From the NCBI GenBank assembly GCA_900772705.1, contig CAAGRQ010000106.1, forward strand, positions 1 through 12,046: a DNA stretch of 12,046 nucleotides. Reading direction: 5' to 3'. Below, one piece after another: positions 6,327 to 12,046 of the stretch (positions are counted from its first letter, which is position 1; the number at the start of each line of letters is the position of its first letter). A program made the translations under genes and the position numbers. The DNA is from Clostridia bacterium. Its GTDB lineage: Bacteria; Bacillota; Clostridia; Oscillospirales; Acutalibacteraceae. Below the pieces are notes generated by a model. That model was not told the origin of the DNA. It ran no database searches and saw only the letters and a program-made list of their open reading frames with translations.

Positions 6327-6355
6327 ATTATACTATATAAAATAAATAAAATCAA
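6327..6355 (-). promoter_or_regulatory. Promoter of the SRP RNA/dnaX unit
   Basis: The minus strand has TTGATT (6355-6350), a 17-base spacer and a consensus TATAAT (6332-6327). The predicted start near 6319 agrees with the 5' end of the SRP RNA helix. The -35 element overlaps an AT-only inverted repeat (6344-6352 with 6362-6370) that touches the flavin reductase stop codon. Confidence 0.8.
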
Positions 6356-6364
6356 CAACTAATT

Positions 6365-6868
6365 TTATTTCTTGATAAGCACTTTTTCGATTGCTCCGTA
6401 ATAAATATTATGGTAATCTCCGTCATACCATTTTTCGATTTTTTCTTTATCTATAAACTGGTCGGGAGTGAATTTGCCCTTAGCCGTTTTCTTGCAAACA
6501 AGAACAAGTTTTGCTTCCTCAAAATAAGGAGCGGACTCGTCAAACACCGGAGTGATTTTCGCTTTCTGAGCCTTATTTATATCTCTGCCCGACTTTGAAC
6601 CGCAAACCGAATGAATCTGCTGCTTGAGTTCCTCAGGATAAAAACTTACGGTAAAGTAATCGTTACTGTCCAAAAACTGCTCGGTATAACGCTGAGGTCT
6701 GATATAAACGGTAGCCATATCCATACCCCAAAGTTCTCCCACTGCACCCCAAGAAACGGTCATGGTGTTATATGCGTCCTTGTCGCCTGCCGTTACCAAA
6801 GCCCACTGCCTCGAAATAAGATCGACAACATTTTCCTTTACATCGCTGAATTTAATTTCTTCAAACAT
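6365..6868 (-). CDS. Flavin reductase family protein (FMN-binding split barrel)
   Basis: 167 residues, the normal size for this group. The N-terminal half has the family pattern TMTVSWGAVGELWG (about 35-48), then TVYIRPQRYTEQFL and DYFTVSFYPEE, which in relatives form the flavin-binding split barrel. A C-terminal part with KWYDGDYHNIYYGAIEKVL follows, as in clostridial members of about this length. Members bind FMN and reduce or carry flavin with NAD(P)H; the substrate here cannot be read from sequence. The ATG at 6868 has GAGGTG five bases upstream. The gene lies 39 bases after the secreted FN3 gene with no clear promoter or terminator between, so it may be co-transcribed, though a functional link is not apparent. 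No strong terminator is seen behind it. Confidence 0.85.
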   Translation of the reverse strand: MFEEIKFSDVKENVVDLISRQWALVTAGDKDAYNTMTVSWGAVGELWGMDMATVYIRPQRYTEQFLDSNDYFTVSFYPEELKQQIHSVCGSKSGRDINKAQKAKITPVFDESAPYFEEAKLVLVCKKTAKGKFTPDQFIDKEKIEKWYDGDYHNIYYGAIEKVLIKK

Positions 6869-6907
6869 ATTTTCACCTCATTAATATATAGAATGAATCA
6901 CGGTCAA

Positions 6908-8014
6908 TTATACATACTTTTCTATCGAAACCACGCTTCCGCCGAACTGCTCGAGATTTCCGTAGTTACCTCTTACGCCGCTTGGTATTTTGCTCTTTTG
7001 AACATAGAATTCTATAATGTCCTCGTTTTTTACCGCATACTGATGATTCGAATCGGTGTGACGGTCGGACTTCTGGTCACAAAGGATAACCTTAATGCTC
7101 TTTCCGGTCGAGAAAGTTATGCGATATTTTGTACCTATGGTCGAGCCGTAATACGAGCCGAGAGCAACGCAGTAGCAATCGCCTATCATTCTTATTCCCG
7201 TTTCGCTGTCGGTATAACATTCCGATGAATTGAGAAGTTTGTACTGCGGCGAACTTTTAGCAGTAACCGCCGTATAGTGAGCATAAGTTTTTGTACTGCC
7301 CGAAACCGACGGCAAGCCCATGGGAATGAGCGTCTTTATCGACTCAATGTTGCTTTTTTTAACATTTCCATTCGGAGTTGTAACCTCCAGAGAATAATAA
7401 TATTCCGTGGCATTATCCAAATTTTTGTCGGTATAGGTATCGCCGTTTATATCGGTGATTTTTTTCATATCACTCTCGCTCGTGCCTCTTAAAAGCACTA
7501 CGCTTGAACCGCTTTGAATATTTTGCACCTTTATCTCAACGGTGCTTGAAGTCGCATCGGATAAAGTAAGATACGGAGTTTCCTCCTCTGTCTTAAAACT
7601 GACATTGCCGAGTGCCTTGTCCGAAAAGCCCGAAGCTATAACAAACTTCTGCTCGGTGTCGGGCTGAAGATTTTTTAATTCAACCTTTGTTTCATTGGTC
7701 ACGGCGCAAGCCTCTGCCCTCTGACCGTCGTCGTTATATCTGTATATAACATAACTCGAGCAATCCTCTGCACTCTGCCAGGATATAACGGCACTTCTTT
7801 CTCCTATATCGCTCACTTCAACCTTAAGCGTTTGAACCTTTTCGGGAGCGATGGTTTTTACAATTCTGTATTCATCCAAAGGAGCGTCCGCCGATGAAAA
7901 TTGCTCGCCCGAGTTAACGGCGGCTTCCTCTGCATTTACGGTTATTGCACTGCCCAAAATGAACATAACGCTGAGCAATACTGACACCGCTTTAGTTATA
8001 AAACTGCTGATAAT
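6908..8014 (-). CDS. Secreted protein with two fibronectin type III domains and an uncharacterised C-terminal domain
   Basis: About 368 residues from the inferred start. A classic signal peptide covers 1-28, with one Lys, a hydrophobic core (SVLLSVMFILG) and cleavage after VNA. Two FN3-like domains follow at about 52-140 (VQTLKVEVSDIGERSAVISW...) and 141-228 (ending SIKT). The last 140 residues hold ECYTDSETGIRMIGDCYCVALGSYYG, CDQKSDRHTDSNH and DIIEFYV. I recall this pattern from secreted and phage-linked clostridial proteins, perhaps a double-psi barrel; no activity is claimed. The only canonical in-frame starts are ATGs at 8137 and 8125. These lie upstream of a strong promoter (8079-8107), and 8137 falls inside the terminator of the preceding gene. 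AAAGGAG at 8020-8026 instead points to ATT at 8014 (or ATC at 8011). No ATG, GTG or TTG lies near that site; the next GTG (7987) would spoil the signal peptide. Confidence 0.8.
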   Translation of the reverse strand: MISSFITKAVSVLLSVMFILGSAITVNAEEAAVNSGEQFSSADAPLDEYRIVKTIAPEKVQTLKVEVSDIGERSAVISWQSAEDCSSYVIYRYNDDGQRAEACAVTNETKVELKNLQPDTEQKFVIASGFSDKALGNVSFKTEEETPYLTLSDATSSTVEIKVQNIQSGSSVVLLRGTSESDMKKITDINGDTYTDKNLDNATEYYYSLEVTTPNGNVKKSNIESIKTLIPMGLPSVSGSTKTYAHYTAVTAKSSPQYKLLNSSECYTDSETGIRMIGDCYCVALGSYYGSTIGTKYRITFSTGKSIKVILCDQKSDRHTDSNHQYAVKNEDIIEFYVQKSKIPSGVRGNYGNLEQFGGSVVSIEKYV

Positions 8015-8019
8015 ATAAT

Positions 8020-8026
8020 CTCCTTT
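8020..8026 (-). promoter_or_regulatory. Ribosome binding site pointing to an AUU start
   Basis: AAAGGAG on the minus strand is followed by five bases and ATT (8014-8012), then ATC (8011-8009). No ATG, GTG or TTG lies at proper distance in the reading frame of the signal peptide. A strong site with no canonical start codon is what suggests initiation at AUU or AUC. Confidence 0.6.
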
Positions 8027-8031
8027 ACAAT

Positions 8032-8073
8032 AAAAATTACTTGTTTGTAATTTTTGTAACTTTTTTGTAACCT
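8032..8073 (-). promoter_or_regulatory. Repeats and hairpin in the FN3 gene leader
   Basis: On the minus strand the leader holds tandem copies of GTTACAAAAA (near 8072 and 8060) and then a third TTACAAA. The inverted repeat AAAAATTAC (8055-8047) / GTAATTTTT (8040-8032) has a six-base loop and ends five bases before the ribosome site. It could bind a regulator or shape initiation; no known element is recognised. Confidence 0.4.
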
Positions 8074-8078
8074 TATAT

Positions 8079-8107
8079 GTTATAGCAGATTTTTTCCGAT
8101 TTGTCAA
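8079..8107 (-). promoter_or_regulatory. Promoter of the secreted FN3 protein gene
   Basis: The minus strand has a consensus TTGACA (8107-8102), a 17-base spacer (8101-8085) and TATAAC (8084-8079). The predicted start near 8072 leaves a leader of about 60 bases. It lies within the longer open frame starting at 8137, which therefore cannot be fully translated from this transcript. Confidence 0.85.
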
Positions 8108-8126
8108 ATTTTTATGATTTCGCATC

Positions 8127-8161
8127 AAAAAAGACAATGCAAAATCAACGCCTGCATTGCC
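8127..8161 (-). terminator. Terminator of the PASTA pseudokinase gene
   Basis: GGCAATGCA (8161-8153) pairs with TGCATTGTC (8141-8133) in nine pairs including one G-U, with an eleven-base loop. A run of six T follows at once (8132-8127). The hairpin starts 28 bases after the stop codon. Confidence 0.9.
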
Positions 8162-8189
8162 CTTTTACATTATTAAATTTAGGTATTAA

Positions 8190-9827
8190 TTAATCTGTAG
8201 TAGCCTCGGTTGTCGTCTGCGGCTCACCGTAAACCTGTAGAATAATCTCTTCGCCGACAGCCGCAACGCTGCCTGCCTCGGGAGCACTGCCCGACACGGA
8301 TTTTACAGTATTCTTAGTATGACTGCCGTCATTATAAACCTCAACGGTACTCACCTTAAAGCCGAGAGCCTCAAGTTGCTTTTTAGCCTCGTCAAGAGGA
8401 AGCGAACCGACATTAGGCACTTTCTCGGTCTGTATGCCCTTTGACACCGTAAGCACAATCTCCGTACCCTGATTTACAGTCTCTCCCGGCTGAATGCTCT
8501 GCTTAAAGATAGTTCCCTCTTCTGCGTCTGTCGAATACTCGCCTTGAAATGTAAACTTAAACTGTTCGTTCCAAGCAGCCTGATTTTGAATATCCTGCTG
8601 AGTATAACCGTTTGAGATAAAGTTCGGCACCTCAAAGGTCTGCACCTGTGCCGCAGTAGTGGTCTCCTTATTATCCAAAAGACCCGAGAATTTAACCACA
8701 TAAATCGAGGCACCGATTGCAATAATTATAAGCACAATAAGAATGATTACTATATTATTACGCTTTTTTTCGCCGCCCGATTTGTCCTTTGCGTTATATT
8801 CGGGGTAGCCGCCCTTTGCACCCTGCTGATACACATCCTCATGAACAGCCGCTTTTGCCTTAACTGCGGGTGCGGCATTGAGCATTTCTCTGAACGATTC
8901 AATATCCTTTGCTCTCTTTTCGGGATAAATCTGAAGTCCGTTTACAAGTGCTCTGATTACATGCATAGGGATATTCTCCGCTATGGAATTCGGTATCATC
9001 AGCTTATCGTTAGCCTCTCTGGATATTGCACTCGGCGGATTTGAGCCGACCAAAGCCCTGTAAATACAAGCCGAAAAACTGTAAATATCCGTAGCTGGGC
9101 AAATTTTGTGATTGTTATTATATTGTTCAAGCGCCGTATATCCCTCAGCCTCGGTAAATTCAAGAACGCCGGAAGAATCGGCGGCCGCCGAAATAACAAA
9201 CGCAGCAAGCCTTACCTTTCCGTCTCTGCAAAGAAGAAGATTATCGGGAGTAATAGAGCCGTGAATAATACCGTTTGAATGAAGTGCCTCGATGGTGGTA
9301 AGCACAGGCATAAACATAAGCCTTGCGCTGTCCCAAAGAATATATCCGTTTTCGTTTCTGATGAGATATTCCCTAAGAGTTATAGAGTCGTTTTGCTCAA
9401 TAATCGCATAAGCCGTATCGTTTTCCTCAAAGACATCATAAACAGGTACGCAGGCGGAAAGCGAGTGAAGTTTTTCCATAGTGGTCCAAAGGTTATAAAA
9501 ATCCTTTTTGTACTTATCAAAATTGGGAATAAACTTTTGGCGGATATGAAGTTCCTTTGCTCCCTCGAGTCTGCTTGCAAGTCCCTTCGGATAAAATTCC
9601 CTTATGAAAATCGGTCTGTCAAGTTGTCCGTCATAGCCGTAATATGTTACGGAGTCACTTTGATGCTCCTTTACCTCGCCTATAACATACTGACCCTTAA
9701 GCACGGTCTTTGCAGGAAGATACATAGTATCATTAGTCACATCATTGTCACAACCGCATTCCGAACAGACATTTCCGTCCTTAAGTTCCTTAAAGCAACG
9801 CATACATAAATTATCAAGTTCTCTCAT
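8190..9827 (-). CDS. Membrane PASTA protein with zinc ribbon and degenerate Ser/Thr kinase domain (predicted pseudokinase)
   Basis: 545 residues. An N-terminal zinc ribbon has C8, C11, C21 and C24. The kinase-like domain spans about 40-318, the TM helix 358-378, and two extracellular PASTA domains lie at about 395-463 (starting FEVPNF) and 464-533 (starting EKVPNVG). A Thr-rich end follows. PASTA kinases (PrkC/Stk type) sense muropeptides or lipid II and phosphorylate cell-wall and division proteins. Here the catalytic motifs are lost: the Gly-rich loop reads GEVKEHQSDSV, the VAIK lysine is R76 (FIREFYP), HRD is HGS (189-191) and DFG is AFV (209-211). Fold-keeping parts persist, such as N196, GYTALEQY (229-236) and DIYSF (247-251). 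The domain therefore probably binds partners instead of phosphorylating. ATG 9827 has GGAG nine bases upstream; promoter and terminator flank it, so it is a single-gene unit. Intact length and frame argue against a decayed gene. Confidence 0.9.
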   Translation of the reverse strand: MRELDNLCMRCFKELKDGNVCSECGCDNDVTNDTMYLPAKTVLKGQYVIGEVKEHQSDSVTYYGYDGQLDRPIFIREFYPKGLASRLEGAKELHIRQKFIPNFDKYKKDFYNLWTTMEKLHSLSACVPVYDVFEENDTAYAIIEQNDSITLREYLIRNENGYILWDSARLMFMPVLTTIEALHSNGIIHGSITPDNLLLCRDGKVRLAAFVISAAADSSGVLEFTEAEGYTALEQYNNNHKICPATDIYSFSACIYRALVGSNPPSAISREANDKLMIPNSIAENIPMHVIRALVNGLQIYPEKRAKDIESFREMLNAAPAVKAKAAVHEDVYQQGAKGGYPEYNAKDKSGGEKKRNNIVIILIVLIIIAIGASIYVVKFSGLLDNKETTTAAQVQTFEVPNFISNGYTQQDIQNQAAWNEQFKFTFQGEYSTDAEEGTIFKQSIQPGETVNQGTEIVLTVSKGIQTEKVPNVGSLPLDEAKKQLEALGFKVSTVEVYNDGSHTKNTVKSVSGSAPEAGSVAAVGEEIILQVYGEPQTTTEATTD

Positions 9828-9846
9828 TAATTATCACTCCGTTTTA

Positions 9847-9873
9847 CACACGGCAAAATCCGTACCGCCGTGT
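9847..9873 (-). promoter_or_regulatory. Hairpin in the pseudokinase mRNA leader
   Basis: ACACGGC (9873-9867) and GCCGTGT (9854-9848) form a perfect seven-pair stem with a twelve-base loop on the minus strand. It is followed by GTAAAACGGAG, so it is not a terminator. It ends just before the ribosome site and could stabilise the message or modulate initiation. Confidence 0.4.
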
Positions 9874-9885
9874 TGACTGCCTTTT

Positions 9886-9915
9886 ATCATATCAAATATA
9901 TAACTGCCTTGTCAA
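9886..9915 (-). promoter_or_regulatory. Promoter of the pseudokinase gene
   Basis: The minus strand has TTGACA (9915-9910), an 18-base spacer (9909-9892) and TATGAT (9891-9886). The predicted start near 9879 leaves a leader of about 50 bases with the hairpin at 9847-9873. Confidence 0.8.
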
Positions 9916-9939
9916 GAAACACAATGTAACATTTATATT

Positions 9940-10008
9940 AAAAGGCAAGGGCAAAACCGTACCAAATCGCCGCCTTGCCGTTCGACACAGTATGTTCTGT
10001 TTTGCCCT
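9940..10008 (-). terminator. Terminator of the alpha-glucosidase gene with two alternative 5' arms
   Basis: The minus strand has GGCAAGG (9979-9973) pairing with CCTTGCC (9950-9944), followed by TTTTAATAT. An upstream AGGGCAAAAC (10008-9999) can instead pair perfectly over ten bases with GTTTTGCCCT (9957-9948). The two 3' arms overlap by three bases (9948-9950), so the full stems exclude each other. It lies directly behind the alpha-glucosidase stop and before the pseudokinase promoter. Confidence 0.65.
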
Positions 10009-10024
10009 GTTTGATTTGTTTGTT

Positions 10025-11926
10025 TTATTTTATGCGATAAACTCTGCCCTCAAACGGTTTGAGTTCGTCAAGCGTATTGCCGTTGGTAGACAAAATCAAA
10101 CCGTAACCCGTTGTTTCAATCGGTCGGGGCTGAACGCTCTTACTAAGATTAAGTTCAACATAATATTTTTCGTCACCGTATTCTCTGTAAAAACAGTAAA
10201 CCGGTTTCTTGACATTAGCAACAGGTACAAATTTTCCGTAAACAAAAGCCTCGTGATTTTTTCTGAGTGCGATTGCTTTCTTAAAGAAATTCAGTACGCT
10301 GTCGCTTCTTCTCTCCTCGTCCTCCGCATTTACTCTACGGTATTCCGAACTGATTTTAAGCCACGGCTTGCCTGTCGTAAATCCTGCATTTTCGCTGTCG
10401 CTCCATTGGAACGGACTCCTTGCGTTATCTCTCGTTCCCGTAGCCGCACGGCGAAATGCCTTATCTTTATTTTTTCCCTTAGAAACGAGTTCTTTATAGT
10501 AATTTACAGCCTGAACATCATTAATTTCGTCAATGTCGCTCCAGTCCACATTGCCCATACCGAGTTCCTGACCCTGATATATGTACGGTGTGCCTCTGAG
10601 CGTCATCTCGATTAAAGCGCAAATCTTTGCAATCTCATCACGGTATGCGCCCGTTCTGTCGCATCTTGAAACCACTCTGGGATTATCGTGATTTTCAAAG
10701 AAAACCGTAGGCCAGCAGTGATTTGTAAAATCGGTCTGATACCTTTCAAACTCCTGCATAACTTTATATAAATCACACTCGTAGGAATCATAACTCGTAT
10801 GACCCTGATTCATAAGAAAGTCAAAATTAAATACCGTATCGAGTTCGCCCCTGAAATCGGCTGTGAGCATTTTGTCCATCTCAATACCTGCTCCGCCGCA
10901 CTCGCCGACAGTGTAAACATCATATTTGCCGAAAGTGTTTTCTCTCATCTCGTGCAAAAACTCGTGAAGTCTTGGTCCGTAAAAATAATACTCCGCACCC
11001 TTAAAGCCCGTAAGCACACCGAGGAAAGCATTAGCCTGCGGCAGACCCTTTGTCTTGCTGATGAAATTAATTACATCCATTCTGAAACCGTCAACGCCCT
11101 TGTCGAGCCACCACAGCATCATCTCGTAAACGCTTTGGCGCACTTTCTCGTTTTCCCAGTTCAAGTCCATCTGCTTTTTTGTAAAGAGATGAAGCGCCCA
11201 CTGATTAAGATTTTCATAATAATTCCACGCACTGCCGCTGAAAAGAGACAGCCAGTTATTCGGAGGTGTGATTCCTTTATCGGTAGCGTCACGCCAAATA
11301 TAATAATCGTGATACGGATTATCCTTGCTTTTAAGTGCTTCCTTAAACCAATAGTGCTCGTCGCTCGTATGATTTACAACAAGGTCAACTATCAACTTCA
11401 TTCCTCTTTGGTGAATCTCGGACAGTAAGTTGTCAAAATCCTCCATAGTGCCGAACTCCGCCATTATCTTCTTGTAATCACGAATATCATAGCCGTTGTC
11501 ATCATTGGGGCTGTCGTAAAACGGACTGCACCAAATCGCATTAACGCCGAGTTCCTGCAAGTAATCGAGTTTACTGCGAATACCGTTAAGGTCGCCTATT
11601 CCGTCACCGTTGCTGTCACAAAATGAGCGTGGGTAAATCTGGTAAATAACCGCTTCTTTCCACCACTTCTTTTGCATTTCGCCCTCGTCGGTGATAACTT
11701 CGTCTTTTTCGAGGTTAAGCATATCGCAGACTTGCCGTACCGTCTTTTTATCAAGCAAACCGGCGGTAAGGGCTGTCAGTGACCTAAATTTTAACTTGCC
11801 GACAAAGCCTTTGTTAATAGTATCGGCAGGCAGGCGCAAAGCCAAAAACAGTTTTTCTATAACATCCTTCGCCATGGGATTTACCATAGCATCCTTTAAT
11901 GTTGTATCCGGTGTAATTTTAATCAT
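10025..11926 (-). CDS. GH13 alpha-glucosidase (oligo-1,6-glucosidase type) with N-terminal extension
   Basis: 633 residues from ATG 11926, which has GAGGTG six bases upstream; an in-frame GTG at 11935 lies on the ribosome site and is rejected. There is no signal peptide, so it should act in the cytoplasm on imported oligosaccharides. The GH13 barrel starts at about 88 (WWKEAVIYQIYPRSF). Conserved regions are DLVVNH at 181-186, QMDLNW at 252-257, GFRMDVIN with nucleophile D284, VGEC with acid/base E342, and ENHDNPR with D414. In subfamily 31 a Val after the nucleophile goes with alpha-1,6 cleavage and a small or polar residue with alpha-1,4. V285 therefore favours isomaltose- or panose-type substrates. 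Relatives have about 550-560 residues and begin at the WW motif. The first 87 residues are extra, with a helical TPDTTLKDAMVNP motif, perhaps a protein-binding module. It is a single-gene unit with its own promoter. No catabolite-repression site was found. Confidence 0.94.
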   Translation of the reverse strand: MIKITPDTTLKDAMVNPMAKDVIEKLFLALRLPADTINKGFVGKLKFRSLTALTAGLLDKKTVRQVCDMLNLEKDEVITDEGEMQKKWWKEAVIYQIYPRSFCDSNGDGIGDLNGIRSKLDYLQELGVNAIWCSPFYDSPNDDNGYDIRDYKKIMAEFGTMEDFDNLLSEIHQRGMKLIVDLVVNHTSDEHYWFKEALKSKDNPYHDYYIWRDATDKGITPPNNWLSLFSGSAWNYYENLNQWALHLFTKKQMDLNWENEKVRQSVYEMMLWWLDKGVDGFRMDVINFISKTKGLPQANAFLGVLTGFKGAEYYFYGPRLHEFLHEMRENTFGKYDVYTVGECGGAGIEMDKMLTADFRGELDTVFNFDFLMNQGHTSYDSYECDLYKVMQEFERYQTDFTNHCWPTVFFENHDNPRVVSRCDRTGAYRDEIAKICALIEMTLRGTPYIYQGQELGMGNVDWSDIDEINDVQAVNYYKELVSKGKNKDKAFRRAATGTRDNARSPFQWSDSENAGFTTGKPWLKISSEYRRVNAEDEERRSDSVLNFFKKAIALRKNHEAFVYGKFVPVANVKKPVYCFYREYGDEKYYVELNLSKSVQPRPIETTGYGLILSTNGNTLDELKPFEGRVYRIK

Positions 11927-11976
11927 AACTGTCACCTCATGGAATATATAAAATGTATGTATTTATTTATATCTTT

Positions 11977-12005
11977 ATAATAGCATTATCCTTTCACTTT
12001 TGCAA
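11977..12005 (-). promoter_or_regulatory. Promoter of the alpha-glucosidase gene
   Basis: The minus strand has TTGCAA (12005-12000), a 17-base spacer (11999-11983) and TATTAT (11982-11977). The predicted start near 11970 leaves an AT-rich leader of about 45 bases. The remaining 12006-12046 shows nothing I can name. Confidence 0.65.
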
Positions 12006-12046
12006 TTACTGTTTTTAATGCATAATATTAGCAGTTAAGCGCATAA

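Noticed and set aside
6344..6370. AT-only inverted repeat behind the flavin reductase gene as a terminator
   Set aside because: The nine-pair stem has no GC pair and overlaps the SRP RNA promoter; too weak to call, so termination there is left open.
10799..11428. Long plus-strand open frame over the alpha-glucosidase
   Set aside because: The minus-strand gene has all GH13 catalytic motifs; the opposite frame shows no domain or start signal.
1..12046. CRISPR array, transposon ends or toxin-antitoxin pair
   Set aside because: No regularly spaced repeats, no transposase, and no small gene pair with ribosome sites were found apart from the RNase-like gene, which has no partner.

Overview
The window looks like chromosomal DNA of a low-to-moderate GC Bacillota, most likely class Clostridia and near the Ruminococcus/Oscillospiraceae group. 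The grounds are the SRP RNA-dnaX-ybaB-recR order, a smpB-ssrA neighbourhood, strong sigma-A type promoters, AGGAGG-like ribosome sites with several TTG starts, and a PASTA protein ending in a Thr-rich tail. No taxon can be fixed without a search. Every gene I accept lies on the minus strand, so transcription runs from high to low coordinates.

Region by region in the direction of transcription. (1) 12005-9940: a GH13 alpha-glucosidase with its own promoter, an unusual N-terminal extension and a downstream terminator region with competing hairpins. (2) 9915-8127: a membrane protein with a zinc ribbon, a degenerate Ser/Thr kinase fold and two PASTA domains. The residues needed for catalysis are replaced, so it reads as a pseudokinase. 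It has its own promoter and a clear terminator. (3) 8107-6365: a secreted two-FN3-domain protein with its own promoter and an apparent non-canonical AUU (or AUC) start, followed by a flavin reductase-like protein, probably co-transcribed.

(4) 6355-1970: an information-processing cluster. It holds the SRP RNA with its promoter, dnaX, ybaB, recR, smpB, a small membrane protein with a zinc ribbon and an RNase-toxin-like C-terminus, and ssrA (tmRNA) with a terminator. Gaps between the protein genes are short. The last protein gene overlaps smpB by one base (TGATG) and ends 22 bases before tmRNA, so both partners of trans-translation flank it.

(5) 2038-64: an AT-rich insert starting exactly at the 3' end of ssrA. 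The last 11 bases of tmRNA (CATCTCCACCA) recur at 74-64, followed three bases later by a terminator hairpin that looks like the displaced original ssrA terminator. This is the signature of an element integrated by a site-specific recombinase at the ssrA 3' end. It holds one intact gene (an AAA ATPase with a DUF4143 nuclease-like C-terminus) and a truncated, frameshifted start of an HD-domain dNTPase-like gene, but no integrase. It is probably a remnant or a small non-autonomous island.

The points most worth following are the ssrA-integrated remnant, the RNase-like membrane protein between smpB and ssrA, the PASTA pseudokinase, and the AUU-start secreted protein.
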